The notes: generated by a model from the letters alone, not told the origin. A stretch of DNA of 64,000 nucleotides from Hahella sp. HNIBRBA332 (GCF_030719035.1 NZ_CP132203.1:1426001-1490000), one strand, 5' to 3'. Shown: positions 1 through 9,587, counted from the first letter of the stretch. Made by a program: numbers and translations.

Positions 1-2
1 AG

Positions 3-344
3 TTTTCGCCGGAAGGCGGCCGCATCGACATTCTGGCCAGAGTGGAGAATACGAGCCTGATCATTGATGTGATTGATCAAGGGCCCGGGATTCCGCCGGA
101 AGAGCGGGAGCAGGTGTTCAATATGTTCTATTCCGTCACCAAAGGCGATCGCAAGCCGAGCACCGGGTTGGGGCTCGCTATCTGTCACGGTATGATCGGC
201 GCCCATGGCGGCTCAGTGGAGGCGTTGGATGGTAAAGAAGGACGTGGCGCGAATATTCGCATCATCCTGCCGGTTGACCCGCAGCCGGAGCCCGATCCAG
301 ATGGCCTCCAGGATGGCGATTCAGCGGAGAGCGAAGCGGAGTAG
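3..344 (+). CDS. Sensor histidine kinase, C-terminal part (KdpD-like)
   Basis: This is the 3' end of a gene that enters from the left edge; only the last 113 codons are present. The visible part is a HATPase domain with the G1 box DQGPGIP, the F box around FNMFY and the G2 box TGLGLAICHG, followed by AHGGSVEA. Spacing and wording match the KdpD potassium sensor, and the neighbouring convergent gene is a K+ channel, which supports that reading. The acidic tail after ILPVDP is not part of the catalytic fold. The sensor and dimerisation domains lie outside the window, so assignment to KdpD rather than another kinase is an inference. Confidence 0.7.
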   Translation, partial: FSPEGGRIDILARVENTSLIIDVIDQGPGIPPEEREQVFNMFYSVTKGDRKPSTGLGLAICHGMIGAHGGSVEALDGKEGRGANIRIILPVDPQPEPDPDGLQDGDSAESEAE

Positions 345-370
345 GCTTTTTGTCCGCTATCCCCGTCAGG

Positions 371-1825
371 CTATCTGCGCCAGAAGTGGGGCAGGAAGAT
401 GGCCAGCAGCGTGAAGTATTCCAGACGCCCCAGGATCATGCCGAAGGACAGCACCCAGGTGCCGGTGTCGCTGACCGGGGCGAAGTTGCTACCCAGTTCC
501 GCAAATGCCGGGCCCAGCACGTTTAGGCATGCGGCGACGGCGGTGAAAGAAGACCAGAACTCCAATCCTGTCGCCATGAGCGCCAAAGTCAGTATCAGAG
601 TGCTGCCGGCGGCGAAGCTCATGAAGGCGGCCGTCGCGCTGGTGACGTCGGAGCCGACGGAGCGTCCCTGATATTTCATGACGAAGACGCCGTGAGGATG
701 GACGATCCGCTTGAGTTCAAGGCTGATGGACTTAATGGAAATGATATTGCGGATGATTTTGTTGCCCCCAGCGGTGGACCCTGCGCAGCCTCCCAGGTAG
801 CCGGCGAAAACCAATAGCATGGCGGTGGCTTCAGGCCAGTCCGTGAAGCCGGCGGCGCCGAAGCCGGTGCTGGTGATGAATGAGACCAAATGGAAAGCGG
901 AATCGCTGAGCGCGGTTAAAGGATCATGATACTTCTGCGCTTTCAGCAACATGATGCACAGAAGCAAAGACAGGCCCGCCACAATCAGCAGAAAGGTGCG
1001 GGTTTCCTCGTCTTTGAGGTACACAAAGGGATTACGGGCGCGAAATACCTTGAAATGCAAGCCGAAGCTGATAGCGCCCAACAGCATGAAGACATCGGAA
1101 ACCGCCAGAATCAGATGGCTCTGGAAGTAGCCCATGCTGGCGTCATGAGTGGAGAATCCGCCGGTGGATACGGTGGTAAAGCTGTGTGCGACAGCATCGT
1201 AAAAACTCATGCCGGCGACGAAATAGGCGAGAGCGCAGAGCACGGTGATGGCGATATAGACGATCCAGAGGTAGTGCGCCGTGTTGGCGACACGAGGTGA
1301 GAGCTTCTCGTCTTTGACTGGCCCGGGGGTCTCCGCTTTTAGCAGTTTCATACCGCCGACATTCAACATGGGTAACACCGCCACCACGAATATCACCACC
1401 CCGAGGCCTCCCAGCCACTGCAGGAACTGTCGATACAACAGGAAGGTTCTGGGTAAGTCGTCCAGTCCGCTCAGAATCGTGGCGCCTGTAGTAGTAAGGG
1501 CGCTGATGGATTCAAATACGCCGTCGGTGAAGCTGACGCCTGTGACCAGAATAATAGGGATTGCCCCCAGCACGCCGCTGCACATCCAGGTGAGACTGGC
1601 GAACAGTAATGAGTCGCGGTAGCCAATTTTGGTGAGATCGGACTTGCGGTAGCGGGACCAGAATAAATAGGACGCCGCCAGCATCGCCAACGCGGGAGCC
1701 ATAAAAGCCTGCTGCACATTGTCGCGAAAAAGCGCCACGGACAGCGCGCCGAAAATCAATTGCACGCCTCCCATTAATGCGACCGGGAAGGTGAGTAGGT
1801 AGAAAGTGGCTCGTCTGTTGATCAC
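371..1825 (-). CDS. trkH: Trk-type potassium uptake channel TrkH
   Basis: A 484-residue inner-membrane protein that forms the ion-conducting subunit of the Trk K+ uptake system, normally gated by cytoplasmic TrkA. It has about ten hydrophobic segments and the four pore-loop filters of the family: TTTGATIL, TTVSTGGFSTHD, TSTGFGAAGF and a degenerate fourth at LNVLGPAF. The conserved GGCAGSTAGG also lies in the second half. Length is normal for TrkH (about 480). It is convergent with the kinase fragment, with only 26 bases between the two stops. No trkA is nearby, as is usual. Confidence 0.93.
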   Translation of the reverse strand: MINRRATFYLLTFPVALMGGVQLIFGALSVALFRDNVQQAFMAPALAMLAASYLFWSRYRKSDLTKIGYRDSLLFASLTWMCSGVLGAIPIILVTGVSFTDGVFESISALTTTGATILSGLDDLPRTFLLYRQFLQWLGGLGVVIFVVAVLPMLNVGGMKLLKAETPGPVKDEKLSPRVANTAHYLWIVYIAITVLCALAYFVAGMSFYDAVAHSFTTVSTGGFSTHDASMGYFQSHLILAVSDVFMLLGAISFGLHFKVFRARNPFVYLKDEETRTFLLIVAGLSLLLCIMLLKAQKYHDPLTALSDSAFHLVSFITSTGFGAAGFTDWPEATAMLLVFAGYLGGCAGSTAGGNKIIRNIISIKSISLELKRIVHPHGVFVMKYQGRSVGSDVTSATAAFMSFAAGSTLILTLALMATGLEFWSSFTAVAACLNVLGPAFAELGSNFAPVSDTGTWVLSFGMILGRLEYFTLLAIFLPHFWRR

Positions 1826-2062
1826 GCTGGGGAGAAACTGTCTGAAAATAGCTTGGAAACCAAGTATTAAAGTTTATCAAGGCGGGGATTGCCAGGCCGT
1901 AAAAATTCCGTAAAAAAAGCCGCTTAGGGCCGGTATAAATGGGCCGCTGATGGCAATTGTCATTCGAACATTAAATAATCGGCGAAGACGTTTAGGTGAA
2001 AGCGTCCCCCTGAAGTGGGCGGTAGGCGGACGATGTGGCGACAAAGAAACAATAGGGAGTTT

Positions 2063-2713
2063 ATGTCTATGAACCAGTGTTATCTACAATCGGGAGCGCG
2101 TCTGCTGGGCGCGGTGGCGTTGTGTTTATCCAGTGCGTCTATGGCGCTGGAGGGGACGAGCGATTCAGCGCTCGCTACGGCGAACCTGGGCGGCAAGGCG
2201 TTGCGGGGGGAATATGGCTTTGTCGGTCAGTTCTCGTGCGTGCAGACCCCATTGCAGCCGCCGCCAGCGACAGGGTTCGATCCAGAGCCTCCTCACAGCC
2301 TGCTGGTGGAGGGCGAAGCGGTTTCTGTGGCGGGCTATGGCGTGATGACGTTTTCTCCGGCAGGAACGGTGGACTTGAATGTCACCGGGTCGCTGATTGG
2401 TCTGGATAAAACCGCTATTGGCGACGCCCCGGTCACTGCGCGCATCGCTGGAAACTGCCCGGGAGGTCATTATCAGGTGCTGGAAAATCATCGGCTGTCC
2501 GTGGAGTTCTCCAACTGTCAGGAGAGCGTCCCAGGCTTCAGCGCCAGCGGCGGGCCCTTGCGCTTCGAAGGGTTAATCGCGCGGGACCGGCGCTGGATCA
2601 AACTGGCGATGGTGGATGGCGGCGTGCAGACCTATGACATCGTCATCCCCGGATATCCTGAGCTGCAGAACCAGCGCGCCTGCATACAAACCTTTGTTAT
2701 GGACAGAATGTAG
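2063..2713 (+). CDS. Exported protein of unknown function
   Basis: A 216-residue protein. The start at 2063 is chosen because a GGGAG ribosome site lies just upstream and the following residues form a classical signal peptide with a hydrophobic stretch ending near SSASMALEG. The mature part is rich in Gly, Ser and Pro and contains four cysteines that could form disulfides in the periplasm. I do not recognise a family. It stands alone, diverging from trkH across about 240 bases and ending before a possible hairpin terminator, so it is probably monocistronic. Confidence 0.7.
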   Translation: MSMNQCYLQSGARLLGAVALCLSSASMALEGTSDSALATANLGGKALRGEYGFVGQFSCVQTPLQPPPATGFDPEPPHSLLVEGEAVSVAGYGVMTFSPAGTVDLNVTGSLIGLDKTAIGDAPVTARIAGNCPGGHYQVLENHRLSVEFSNCQESVPGFSASGGPLRFEGLIARDRRWIKLAMVDGGVQTYDIVIPGYPELQNQRACIQTFVMDRM

Positions 2714-2756
2714 TTTTGTCGAGGGTTATCTGTTTCGCCTTTTAAGGTGTTTGGAG

Positions 2757-2785
2757 TCGCTGCCGAGAGGCGGCGATTCTGCATT
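2757..2785 (+). terminator. Possible rho-independent terminator
   Basis: An eight-base stem with one G-T pair (TCGCTGCC / GGCGGCGA) and a GAGA loop. The T-rich stretch TTCTGCATTCTTTTT follows. It lies 44 bases after the stop of the exported protein gene. The T run is interrupted, so efficiency is uncertain. Confidence 0.45.
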
Positions 2786-2966
2786 CTTTTTACAGTTTTT
2801 ATTTTTATTTCAATAATTTGAGCTAAACTCAGCCACTAAGGTTGAGTTTTACTACGTATTTCCGAAACGCTGCGGCCAACTCTGAAAATCAGGAGTGGCG
2901 ACTTGGCCGCTGGATATGATTCACCGCACAAGCAGCGAATAACAAAGAAAAATATAGCAATTGTTT

Positions 2967-3503
2967 ATGCTTTCGGGTTTAGGGAAACGCTTCTGCAGAC
3001 TGTTTCTGATCCTGACCGCTGTCCTGGGGACGTGGGAGCAGGCGTACGCCCGTTCCGAATACGAAATCAAAGCCGCCTACCTTTATAACTTCATCAAGTT
3101 CGTTACTTGGACTGACACGGAGGCGACGGCTTCCACCATTGATATCTGTGTCTACGGGGAGGATCCATTCAAGGAAATTCTCCATCCGCTTAAGTCTCTT
3201 ACCGCACACGGCAAGCCCATCAATTTGTTGTATCCCGCTAAACCTGCGGACGCCGCGGTCTGCGAAGTGCTGTTTATCAGTCGGGAAGAGAGGCGTCAGT
3301 TACCAACGATTCTCTCCCAGGCGGGACAGAATGTTTTGACCGTAAGCGATATGAAAGATTTCGCCAGCTCTGGCGGCATGATCGGGTTTGTGACCGTCGG
3401 CAATGTGATCCGGTTTGAAATAAATTTATCCAGCGCCCGCGAGGCCGGTCTCGACATCAGCTCCAAGCTGCTCGAACTGGCCCTGGACGTGATCAAGAAG
3501 TAG
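2967..3503 (+). CDS. YfiR-family periplasmic signalling protein (DUF4154)
   Basis: A 178-residue exported protein. ATG at 2967 is preferred over the TTG two codons upstream. A signal peptide covers about residues 1-28 and is followed by the family hallmark SEYEIKAAYLYNFIKFVTW. The C-terminal GMIGFVTVGNVIRFEINLSSAREAGLDISSKLLELA is also typical. YfiR proteins sit in the periplasm and restrain a membrane partner's cytoplasmic output in response to envelope or redox state. Only four bases separate its stop from the histidine kinase start, so the kinase is the likely partner in place of the usual diguanylate cyclase. Confidence 0.85.
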   Translation: MLSGLGKRFCRLFLILTAVLGTWEQAYARSEYEIKAAYLYNFIKFVTWTDTEATASTIDICVYGEDPFKEILHPLKSLTAHGKPINLLYPAKPADAAVCEVLFISREERRQLPTILSQAGQNVLTVSDMKDFASSGGMIGFVTVGNVIRFEINLSSAREAGLDISSKLLELALDVIKK

Positions 3504-3507
3504 GCAG

Positions 3508-4986
3508 GTGCAGCAGAACATGAAATGGTCTCAGATGCCGATAAAGCACAAGCTGATCATGATGACGTTGTTCACCAGCGTGATCGGCATTGTGGTGGTC
3601 AGCCTGAGTTTCATCTGGTACGAGAACCTTACTTACAAAGACCAGCTGAAACAGGAAATGAACGTCATTGGAAAAATCCTGGCGGACCGCAGCAACGCTG
3701 CCCTGGTGTTCAGCGATACGGCGCAATTGCAGGATAACGTCAACAGCCTTAAGTTGCGCCAGTCTATCGAGCTGTCCTGTATCTACGACGCCATGGGGCA
3801 GCCTCTGAGCAGCTTTTCCCGACGGCAGGACTTGCAATGTCCCCTGGCGCCTGCCGCCAATGAAGGGGAGTTCACCAGCAGCTATTTTCATCTGACCCAG
3901 GCCATTGAACTGGATGGCGAAAGCATCGGCAAGCTGTATATCCGCTCTTCCTTGCAGGAATTAGTGGGCCATTTGCAAAACTATATCGCCACCACCGCGA
4001 TTGTGTCTGCATTGGTGGTGATGGCGTTGTTGCTGGTGTCCAGCATGCTGCAGCGCATCATCTCCACGCCGCTGGTGCATTTAACGGAAACCGCCACCCG
4101 TATCGCCAGGGTGAAGGATTACAGTCTGCGGGCGGAACAGGAGAGCGAAGACGAGATCGGGCAGTTGGTGGTGGCTTTTAATTCCATGCTGGACACCATT
4201 GAAGAGCAGAACGCGCAGATTCTGCATAACTACGAGAATCTGGAAAAAATCGTGGCGCAGAGGACAGTGGAGCTGCGTTCGGCCAATAAGGAGCTGGAGG
4301 CGTTCAGCTACTCAGTCTCCCACGATCTGCGTCAGCCTTTGCGCGCTATCGATGGTTTCAGTGACGCATTGCTGGAGGACTGTTCGGATCAGCTTGACGA
4401 AGTCGCCATGGATTACCTCAACCGTGTGCGCGCCGCCAGTCAGCGCATGGGGCGCCTGATCGACAGCATGCTCACTTTGTCGAGGGTGACGCGCTATAAG
4501 GTGGAGAGCAAAGAAGTGAATCTCAGCAACCTGGCGGCGACCATCGTGGAGGCTTTGCAGGCGGATCAGCCGGAGCGGCATGTGGAGGTTGTCATTCAGC
4601 CGGATTTAATGACCCAGGGGGATGACAATCTGCTTGGCGTGGCGCTTTCCAATCTTATTGGCAATGCCTGGAAATATTCCTCGAAACTTTCCCTTGCGAG
4701 AATTGAATTTGGCGCCATTGACAAAGACGGCGAGCGGATATTTTATGTGAAAGACAACGGCGCAGGGTTTGATATGAAGTATGCGGACAAGCTGTTCGTC
4801 GCCTTTAACCGTCTCCACTCGCCAGCGGAGTTTGAAGGCAGCGGCATTGGGCTGGCGACAGTGTCCCGGGTGATCAGCCGTCATCGCGGTCGGATATGGG
4901 CGGAATCGCAACCCGGAGAGGGCAGCGCATTCTACTTCACATTGAATGATGCGGCGGTGGACGCACACGAGACTGGGGCGCGCTGA
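3508..4986 (+). CDS. Membrane sensor histidine kinase with CHASE8-type sensor and HAMP
   Basis: A 492-residue kinase. The first membrane segment lies at about residues 16-38. A periplasmic region with ADRSNAALVFSD, typical of CHASE8 sensors, follows. A second membrane segment is at about 153-178, then HAMP at about 180-232, a short coiled coil, and a HisKA domain with His272 in SYSVSHDLRQPLR. The HATPase has a GIGLATVSRVISRHRG G2 box. The HisKA wording is of the phytochrome-kinase type, which fits the Rcp1-like receiver encoded next. GTG at 3508 is used; ATG at 3520 is an alternative. Co-transcription with yfiR is likely. Confidence 0.88.
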   Translation: MQQNMKWSQMPIKHKLIMMTLFTSVIGIVVVSLSFIWYENLTYKDQLKQEMNVIGKILADRSNAALVFSDTAQLQDNVNSLKLRQSIELSCIYDAMGQPLSSFSRRQDLQCPLAPAANEGEFTSSYFHLTQAIELDGESIGKLYIRSSLQELVGHLQNYIATTAIVSALVVMALLLVSSMLQRIISTPLVHLTETATRIARVKDYSLRAEQESEDEIGQLVVAFNSMLDTIEEQNAQILHNYENLEKIVAQRTVELRSANKELEAFSYSVSHDLRQPLRAIDGFSDALLEDCSDQLDEVAMDYLNRVRAASQRMGRLIDSMLTLSRVTRYKVESKEVNLSNLAATIVEALQADQPERHVEVVIQPDLMTQGDDNLLGVALSNLIGNAWKYSSKLSLARIEFGAIDKDGERIFYVKDNGAGFDMKYADKLFVAFNRLHSPAEFEGSGIGLATVSRVISRHRGRIWAESQPGEGSAFYFTLNDAAVDAHETGAR

Positions 4987-5059
4987 ATAGTCGGCGCGTA
5001 AAGTTGTATAAAATAAAATAATAGGCCTAGACTTGGTTAGTGGACTGAGAGAATCGCTG

Positions 5060-5506
5060 ATGCAACAGTGCATGATATTACTGGTTGAGGATAACCCTGA
5101 TGATGAGGCGTTGGCGTTAAGAGCATTAAAGAAAGCTAACCCGAAAACACAGGTGGTGGTGGCGCGGGATGGCCAGCAGGCCCTGGATTTTGTGTTTGGC
5201 GAAGGAGACTATCAGGGACGCAACGTCGCTGAGCAGCCAGTAGTGATTTTTCTCGACATGAAGTTACCCAAGCTGAATGGATTGGATGTGCTGAGAAATA
5301 TTCGGAACGACCAAAGGACCTGTTTGTTGCCAGTCGTGATTCTGACCTCGTCAGATGAATCCAGCGACATCAAGGAAGCCTATCGCCTGGGCGCGAACAG
5401 CTATATCAACAAGCCTGTTAATTTTACTGAGTTCTCCCGTCAGATGAACCTGATGGGAGAATACTGGTTGGACATCAATCGGCCTCCGTTATGCAAGCTT
5501 CAGTGA
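5060..5506 (+). CDS. Single-domain response regulator (Rcp1-like receiver)
   Basis: A 148-residue stand-alone receiver starting at ATG 5060 behind a GAGAGAA ribosome site. It has the acidic pair in LLVEDNPDDE, the phospho-acceptor Asp66 in FLDMKLPKLNG, the conserved Thr/Ser in ILTSSDE and Lys in INKPVNF. Wording and length match the receivers that pair with phytochrome-type histidine kinases. There is no output domain, so it probably relays phosphate or signals by protein contact. It lies between the kinase and the receiver-GGDEF-EAL gene, suggesting a three-step relay. Confidence 0.9.
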   Translation: MQQCMILLVEDNPDDEALALRALKKANPKTQVVVARDGQQALDFVFGEGDYQGRNVAEQPVVIFLDMKLPKLNGLDVLRNIRNDQRTCLLPVVILTSSDESSDIKEAYRLGANSYINKPVNFTEFSRQMNLMGEYWLDINRPPLCKLQ

Positions 5507-5517
5507 CCGGAGCGACT

Positions 5518-7197
5518 ATGCGACAGGGTTTGCGTCTTCTGGTAGTGGATGATTCGGAAGACGACGCCATCCTGTTGATCAGGGAATTGCGCAAAGGCGG
5601 CATGCTGCCCAACTATACCCGCGTGGACAATGAGCGCGACATGCGCAAGATGCTCGGTGCTCAACAGTGGGACATCATCATTACCGACCATAACATGCCC
5701 GGCTTTTCCTCGGAGGAAGCCCTGGCGATCGTGCGTGAGGCGGAACTGGATGTGCCTGTCATCATCGTATCCGGCACCATTGGCGAAGATGTCGCCGTGC
5801 GAGCGATGAAAGCCGGCGCCCATGACTACATCATGAAGGACAATCTGGCGCGCCTGCTGCCGGCTATCCAGCGGGAGCTGAAAGAAGCTACAGTTCGCGA
5901 CGCCCGCAAGCGAGCCGAGCGTACGCTGCATCATATGGCGTACCACGACAGCCTGACTGATCTGGTGAACCGTCGTGAATTCGAACGTCGCCTGAAAAGC
6001 GCGCTCACCAGCAGCAAGGAGCGCGGTCTGACTCACATGCTGCTGTACCTGGATCTGGATCAGTTCAAGATCATCAACGATACCTGCGGACATGTCGCCG
6101 GGGATGAACTGCTCAAGCAATTGTCCATACTGCTGTCCAAACATATTCGCGAAAGCGATACGCTGGCCCGGTTGGGCGGCGACGAATTCGGAATACTTTT
6201 GGAGAGTTGTGCGGAACGCCGCGCCATTCAGTTGGCGCAGGAGCTGAACAGCGAAGTGAGAAACTTCCGTTTTGTCTGGCAGCAGAAGCCGTTCACCATC
6301 AGTTTGAGCATCGGCGTGGTGGCGGTCACCAGTGAATACGGCTCCGGCGCCGAGATTCTCAGTCACGCCGATATCGCCTGTTACGCCGCCAAGGATAAAG
6401 GTCGCAATACGATTCAGGTGTACCAGAGCGACGACGTGGAAATGAAACGCCGTCGAACGGAAATGCAATGGATCAGTCGCATCCGCATCGCTTTGGAGGA
6501 AAATCGCTTCTTCCTTTATCGGCAGCCTATGGAGCGGCTTGGTCCGGATCGCGGCGCTGGACTACATACCGAGTTCCTGCTGCGTCTGCATGAAGGGGAG
6601 GAGATTGTTCCGCCGGGGGCTTTCATACCCGCCGCCGAACGCTACAGCCTCATGCCGCTGATCGATCGCCGGGTTATCGAATTGGTGTTCCAATACCTCG
6701 CCGAAAGCGGCAAAGGGATGGCGGACGACGGGGCTTATTTCATCAACCTGTCAGGCACTTCGTTAAGCGACGACAAGGTATTCGAGGACATTCGCAAAAA
6801 TCTCAGAAAATACAAAATCCGCCCGGAGCGTATTTGCTTCGAGATAACGGAAACCGCCGCCATCGCGCACCTGGCGGAAACCGTGGAGTTTATCCGTGAG
6901 ATCAGGGAAGAGGGGTTCAAGTTTGCATTGGACGACTTCGGCTGCGGTATGAGTTCCTTCTCCTATTTAAAAACGATTCCGGTGGATTATCTGAAAATTG
7001 ACGGCAGCTTTGTGCGCAACATGCTGTCCGATCCGATTGACGTGGGGATCGTCGAAGCCTGCAACCGTATTGGGCATGCGGCGGGACTGACGACCATCGC
7101 TGAGTTTGTGGAAAACGAGCAGATTAAGGAAAAACTGATCGAAATAGGCGTGGATTATGCGCAAGGCTTCGCTATCAGTAAGCCCAAGCCGTTGTAA
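5518..7197 (+). CDS. Response regulator with GGDEF and EAL domains (c-di-GMP turnover)
   Basis: A 559-residue cytoplasmic protein. ATG 5518 is preferred to the upstream ATG 5491 because it has a GGAG site and avoids overlapping the previous gene. An N-terminal receiver (LLVVDDSEDD, acceptor Asp in ITDHNMPG) is followed by a GGDEF domain with intact GGDEFGILLE, so cyclase activity is plausible. The EAL domain has EFL in place of EAL but keeps EITETAA, LDDFGCGMSSFSYL, DYLKIDG and EFVEN, so phosphodiesterase activity is also plausible. It is the likely output of the preceding YfiR/kinase/receiver genes. Confidence 0.9.
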   Translation: MRQGLRLLVVDDSEDDAILLIRELRKGGMLPNYTRVDNERDMRKMLGAQQWDIIITDHNMPGFSSEEALAIVREAELDVPVIIVSGTIGEDVAVRAMKAGAHDYIMKDNLARLLPAIQRELKEATVRDARKRAERTLHHMAYHDSLTDLVNRREFERRLKSALTSSKERGLTHMLLYLDLDQFKIINDTCGHVAGDELLKQLSILLSKHIRESDTLARLGGDEFGILLESCAERRAIQLAQELNSEVRNFRFVWQQKPFTISLSIGVVAVTSEYGSGAEILSHADIACYAAKDKGRNTIQVYQSDDVEMKRRRTEMQWISRIRIALEENRFFLYRQPMERLGPDRGAGLHTEFLLRLHEGEEIVPPGAFIPAAERYSLMPLIDRRVIELVFQYLAESGKGMADDGAYFINLSGTSLSDDKVFEDIRKNLRKYKIRPERICFEITETAAIAHLAETVEFIREIREEGFKFALDDFGCGMSSFSYLKTIPVDYLKIDGSFVRNMLSDPIDVGIVEACNRIGHAAGLTTIAEFVENEQIKEKLIEIGVDYAQGFAISKPKPL

Positions 7198-7333
7198 TTA
7201 ATAAAATTTCCAGCGCCATCTTTTCGCACAGATCAAATCCTGCTGCTATGCTTAGCTAAGACGTGCGCGGCTGGCTGTATCTTATGTTCGACGCGTCATC
7301 CTGTCCGCAGCAATCAAACGCGATACGACTCAT

Positions 7334-9445
7334 ATGACTACAACTAGAAAGGTTTGCGCGTTAAGTCTGGCTCTTGCCGCTTCGGCAGGGTACGCCGCTG
7401 ACGATAATCTCTTTGAAGACAGCCTCTGGGCGCTCTCCCCCGAAGAACTGGGGCAGATCCGCGTCACCAGCATCGCCTCGGGCACCATCACCCCACTGGA
7501 CAAAGCCGCCGCGGTCACCACGGTCATCACTGCGGAAGACATCGCGGCCATGGGGGCGACCGATATTGACGAAGTGCTGGAGACGGTGCCGGGTCTGCAT
7601 GTGTCACCTTCAACGTTAGCTTATTTCCCCAGATACTATTTCCGCGGAATAGTTTCCGCCCGCAACCCTCAAACTTTGATGCTGGTCAACGGTATACCTC
7701 TGCGGACGTTGGTGTTTGGTAATCGGGGCCATATATGGGGCGGAATGCCGCTTAAAGCGGTGGAGAGGATAGAAGTAATTCGCGGGCCGGGATCTGCTCT
7801 GTACGGCGCTGACGCTTTTGCTGGAGTGATTAATGTCATTACCAAATCAGGCAAGGAAATAAATGGCACATACACTGGCGCTCGGGCGGGAAGTTTTGAT
7901 ACTCAGGCAGGCTGGTTATTACATGGGGGCGTATACGGCGATTGGGATATAGGTGTGTCGTTGGAATATGAAGGTACAGATGGGTTTAAAGAAATCATCG
8001 CCAGTGACGCCCAAACAATTAATGACAATGCTGCAGGGACTGCGGTATCGCATGCCCCCGGTTCGGTGAATCTTGGGCGGGATATAACAGAAGTTCGATT
8101 GGAGGCAGGGTTTAAATCATTTAAAGCGAGGCTGGGATATCAAGGGCGTAATAACCTGCAGACCGGCCCGGGCGTTATTCAGGCGTTGGATCCATACGGG
8201 GAATTCAGAAGCGACAGAGTGAACGCTGACTTAACTTACGATTTCAGCAATTTGGCCGATCACTTATCGGCATCCGCCCAGGTGTCCTACTACTACGGCA
8301 CCCAAGATCCAGAGTCGAATAACTATCTTTACCCGAAGGGGACAGTGCTGGTCTTTTCACCAGGCTCTACGGCCTCTTTTCCAGACGGATTTATTGGTAA
8401 TCCTGGTTATAAAGAGCAAAACGTACTTACACAGATATCGAGTCTCTATTCAGGCAGTAAAGATCACCGGATCAGGTTAGGATTGGGCTATTTCTGGGGG
8501 GATGTTTATGAAACGACAGAAACAAAGAACTTTACCCCTATGTTCACTCCAAGACCTGGTGGGCTGGAAAGTGTGGCTGACACCGATGAGGTATGGTTAC
8601 CGGAGAAAGATCGTACGAGCTACTTTGGTTACATTCAGGACGAATGGCAGTTCGCACAGAACTGGCAGTTGACCTCAGGGTTACGCTATGACCATTACTC
8701 GGATTTTGGCCAAACAATGAACCCTAGAGCAGCCCTCATTTGGGCTACCACAGAGAGTTTTACGTCGAAGCTGCTATATGGGAGAGCGTTTAGAGCTCCC
8801 AGTTTCGAGGAGTTGTTTGTTATTTCCAACCCGTTTTCTCTTGGTAATCCAGATCTCAAACCGGAAACCATAGATACCTATGAACTGGCGTTTACTCACT
8901 ATCTTTCCAAAGAGGTCGAGTACTCAATGAACTTTTTCTATTACCGAATTAAAGACTTCATCACCTTTGCGCCTCTCAATGATGGGACTCCCAGGAGTCA
9001 GGCTAAGAATGTCGGGCGTCGTAAAGGTTACGGGACAGAGCTGGAAGTGAAAGTGAACCCCAGTGATAAATGGACATTAACCGCTAATTACGCCTATCAA
9101 AAGTCGGTGGATGAAGCGATGGACGAGGATGTCGGGGATGCTCCTAATCACCAGATATATGTGCGCAGTGATTACTGGTTTGATCCACAGTGGGCGCTAC
9201 ACACGCAAATCAATTGGGTTGGTCGGCAACAGAGACCTCCCGGCGATACACGTCCTGATCTCGATGACTACGCCACTGTGGACGCTGGCGTGAGATATTT
9301 TCAGGGACAACAGATAGAGGCGTCTTTATTTGTAAAGAACATCTTTGATCGAGACGCAAAAGAGCCCGGTCCCGCCTCGGCGCTGCCGGAAGACCTGCCT
9401 TTGGCGGGGCGAAGTATATATGCGTCCCTGCAATATAAATTCTAG
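7334..9445 (+). CDS. TonB-dependent outer-membrane receptor
   Basis: A 703-residue receptor with a signal peptide ending near YAADD. A plug domain follows (AAAVTTVITAEDIAAMGATDIDEVLETVPGL, then IEVIRGPGSALYGADAFAGVINVITK). A 22-strand barrel ends in the aromatic terminus LQYKF. It moves a ligand across the outer membrane using TonB energy; the ligand cannot be told from sequence. The plug is related to cobalamin and colicin-type receptors. Codon use shifts after about 7610, where the text becomes more AT-rich, suggesting a mosaic barrel. Genes of this kind are often linked to YfiR signalling genes. Confidence 0.88.
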   Translation: MTTTRKVCALSLALAASAGYAADDNLFEDSLWALSPEELGQIRVTSIASGTITPLDKAAAVTTVITAEDIAAMGATDIDEVLETVPGLHVSPSTLAYFPRYYFRGIVSARNPQTLMLVNGIPLRTLVFGNRGHIWGGMPLKAVERIEVIRGPGSALYGADAFAGVINVITKSGKEINGTYTGARAGSFDTQAGWLLHGGVYGDWDIGVSLEYEGTDGFKEIIASDAQTINDNAAGTAVSHAPGSVNLGRDITEVRLEAGFKSFKARLGYQGRNNLQTGPGVIQALDPYGEFRSDRVNADLTYDFSNLADHLSASAQVSYYYGTQDPESNNYLYPKGTVLVFSPGSTASFPDGFIGNPGYKEQNVLTQISSLYSGSKDHRIRLGLGYFWGDVYETTETKNFTPMFTPRPGGLESVADTDEVWLPEKDRTSYFGYIQDEWQFAQNWQLTSGLRYDHYSDFGQTMNPRAALIWATTESFTSKLLYGRAFRAPSFEELFVISNPFSLGNPDLKPETIDTYELAFTHYLSKEVEYSMNFFYYRIKDFITFAPLNDGTPRSQAKNVGRRKGYGTELEVKVNPSDKWTLTANYAYQKSVDEAMDEDVGDAPNHQIYVRSDYWFDPQWALHTQINWVGRQQRPPGDTRPDLDDYATVDAGVRYFQGQQIEASLFVKNIFDRDAKEPGPASALPEDLPLAGRSIYASLQYKF

Positions 9446-9587
9446 GGAGCCTCTGAAAAACTACCTGCGTTGCCATTGCGGCGTCAAAAGTCGGCTCAAA
9501 ATGCTCATTTATTCACGATAAACTACGCTTTTTCGCCGACTTTTTCCTTGCACTGGTGGCCTCGCCAACGTTTTTCAGAGGTTCCCT
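9445..9587 (+). repeat. Palindromic MITE-like element
   Basis: About 143 bases bounded by imperfect inverted ends, GGGAGCCTCTGAAAAAC on the left and its near complement GTTTTTCAGAGGTTCCC on the right. An internal inverted pair, AAAAGTCGGC and GCCGACTTTT, means the whole unit can fold as one long hairpin. It has no coding capacity and begins at the stop codon of the receptor gene. The ends resemble those of IS5-family transposons, so a non-autonomous derivative is likely, but no second copy is in the window. Confidence 0.6.

Noticed and set aside
926..1300. Plus-strand frame of 124 codons opposite trkH
   Set aside because: It lies within the conserved trkH coding text and has no recognisable protein features.
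5500..6468. Long open frame (322 codons) on the minus strand inside the receiver-GGDEF-EAL gene
   Set aside because: The plus-strand protein has clear domains over the whole stretch; the minus frame is His/Gln-rich with no motif, a shadow of GC-skewed codons.
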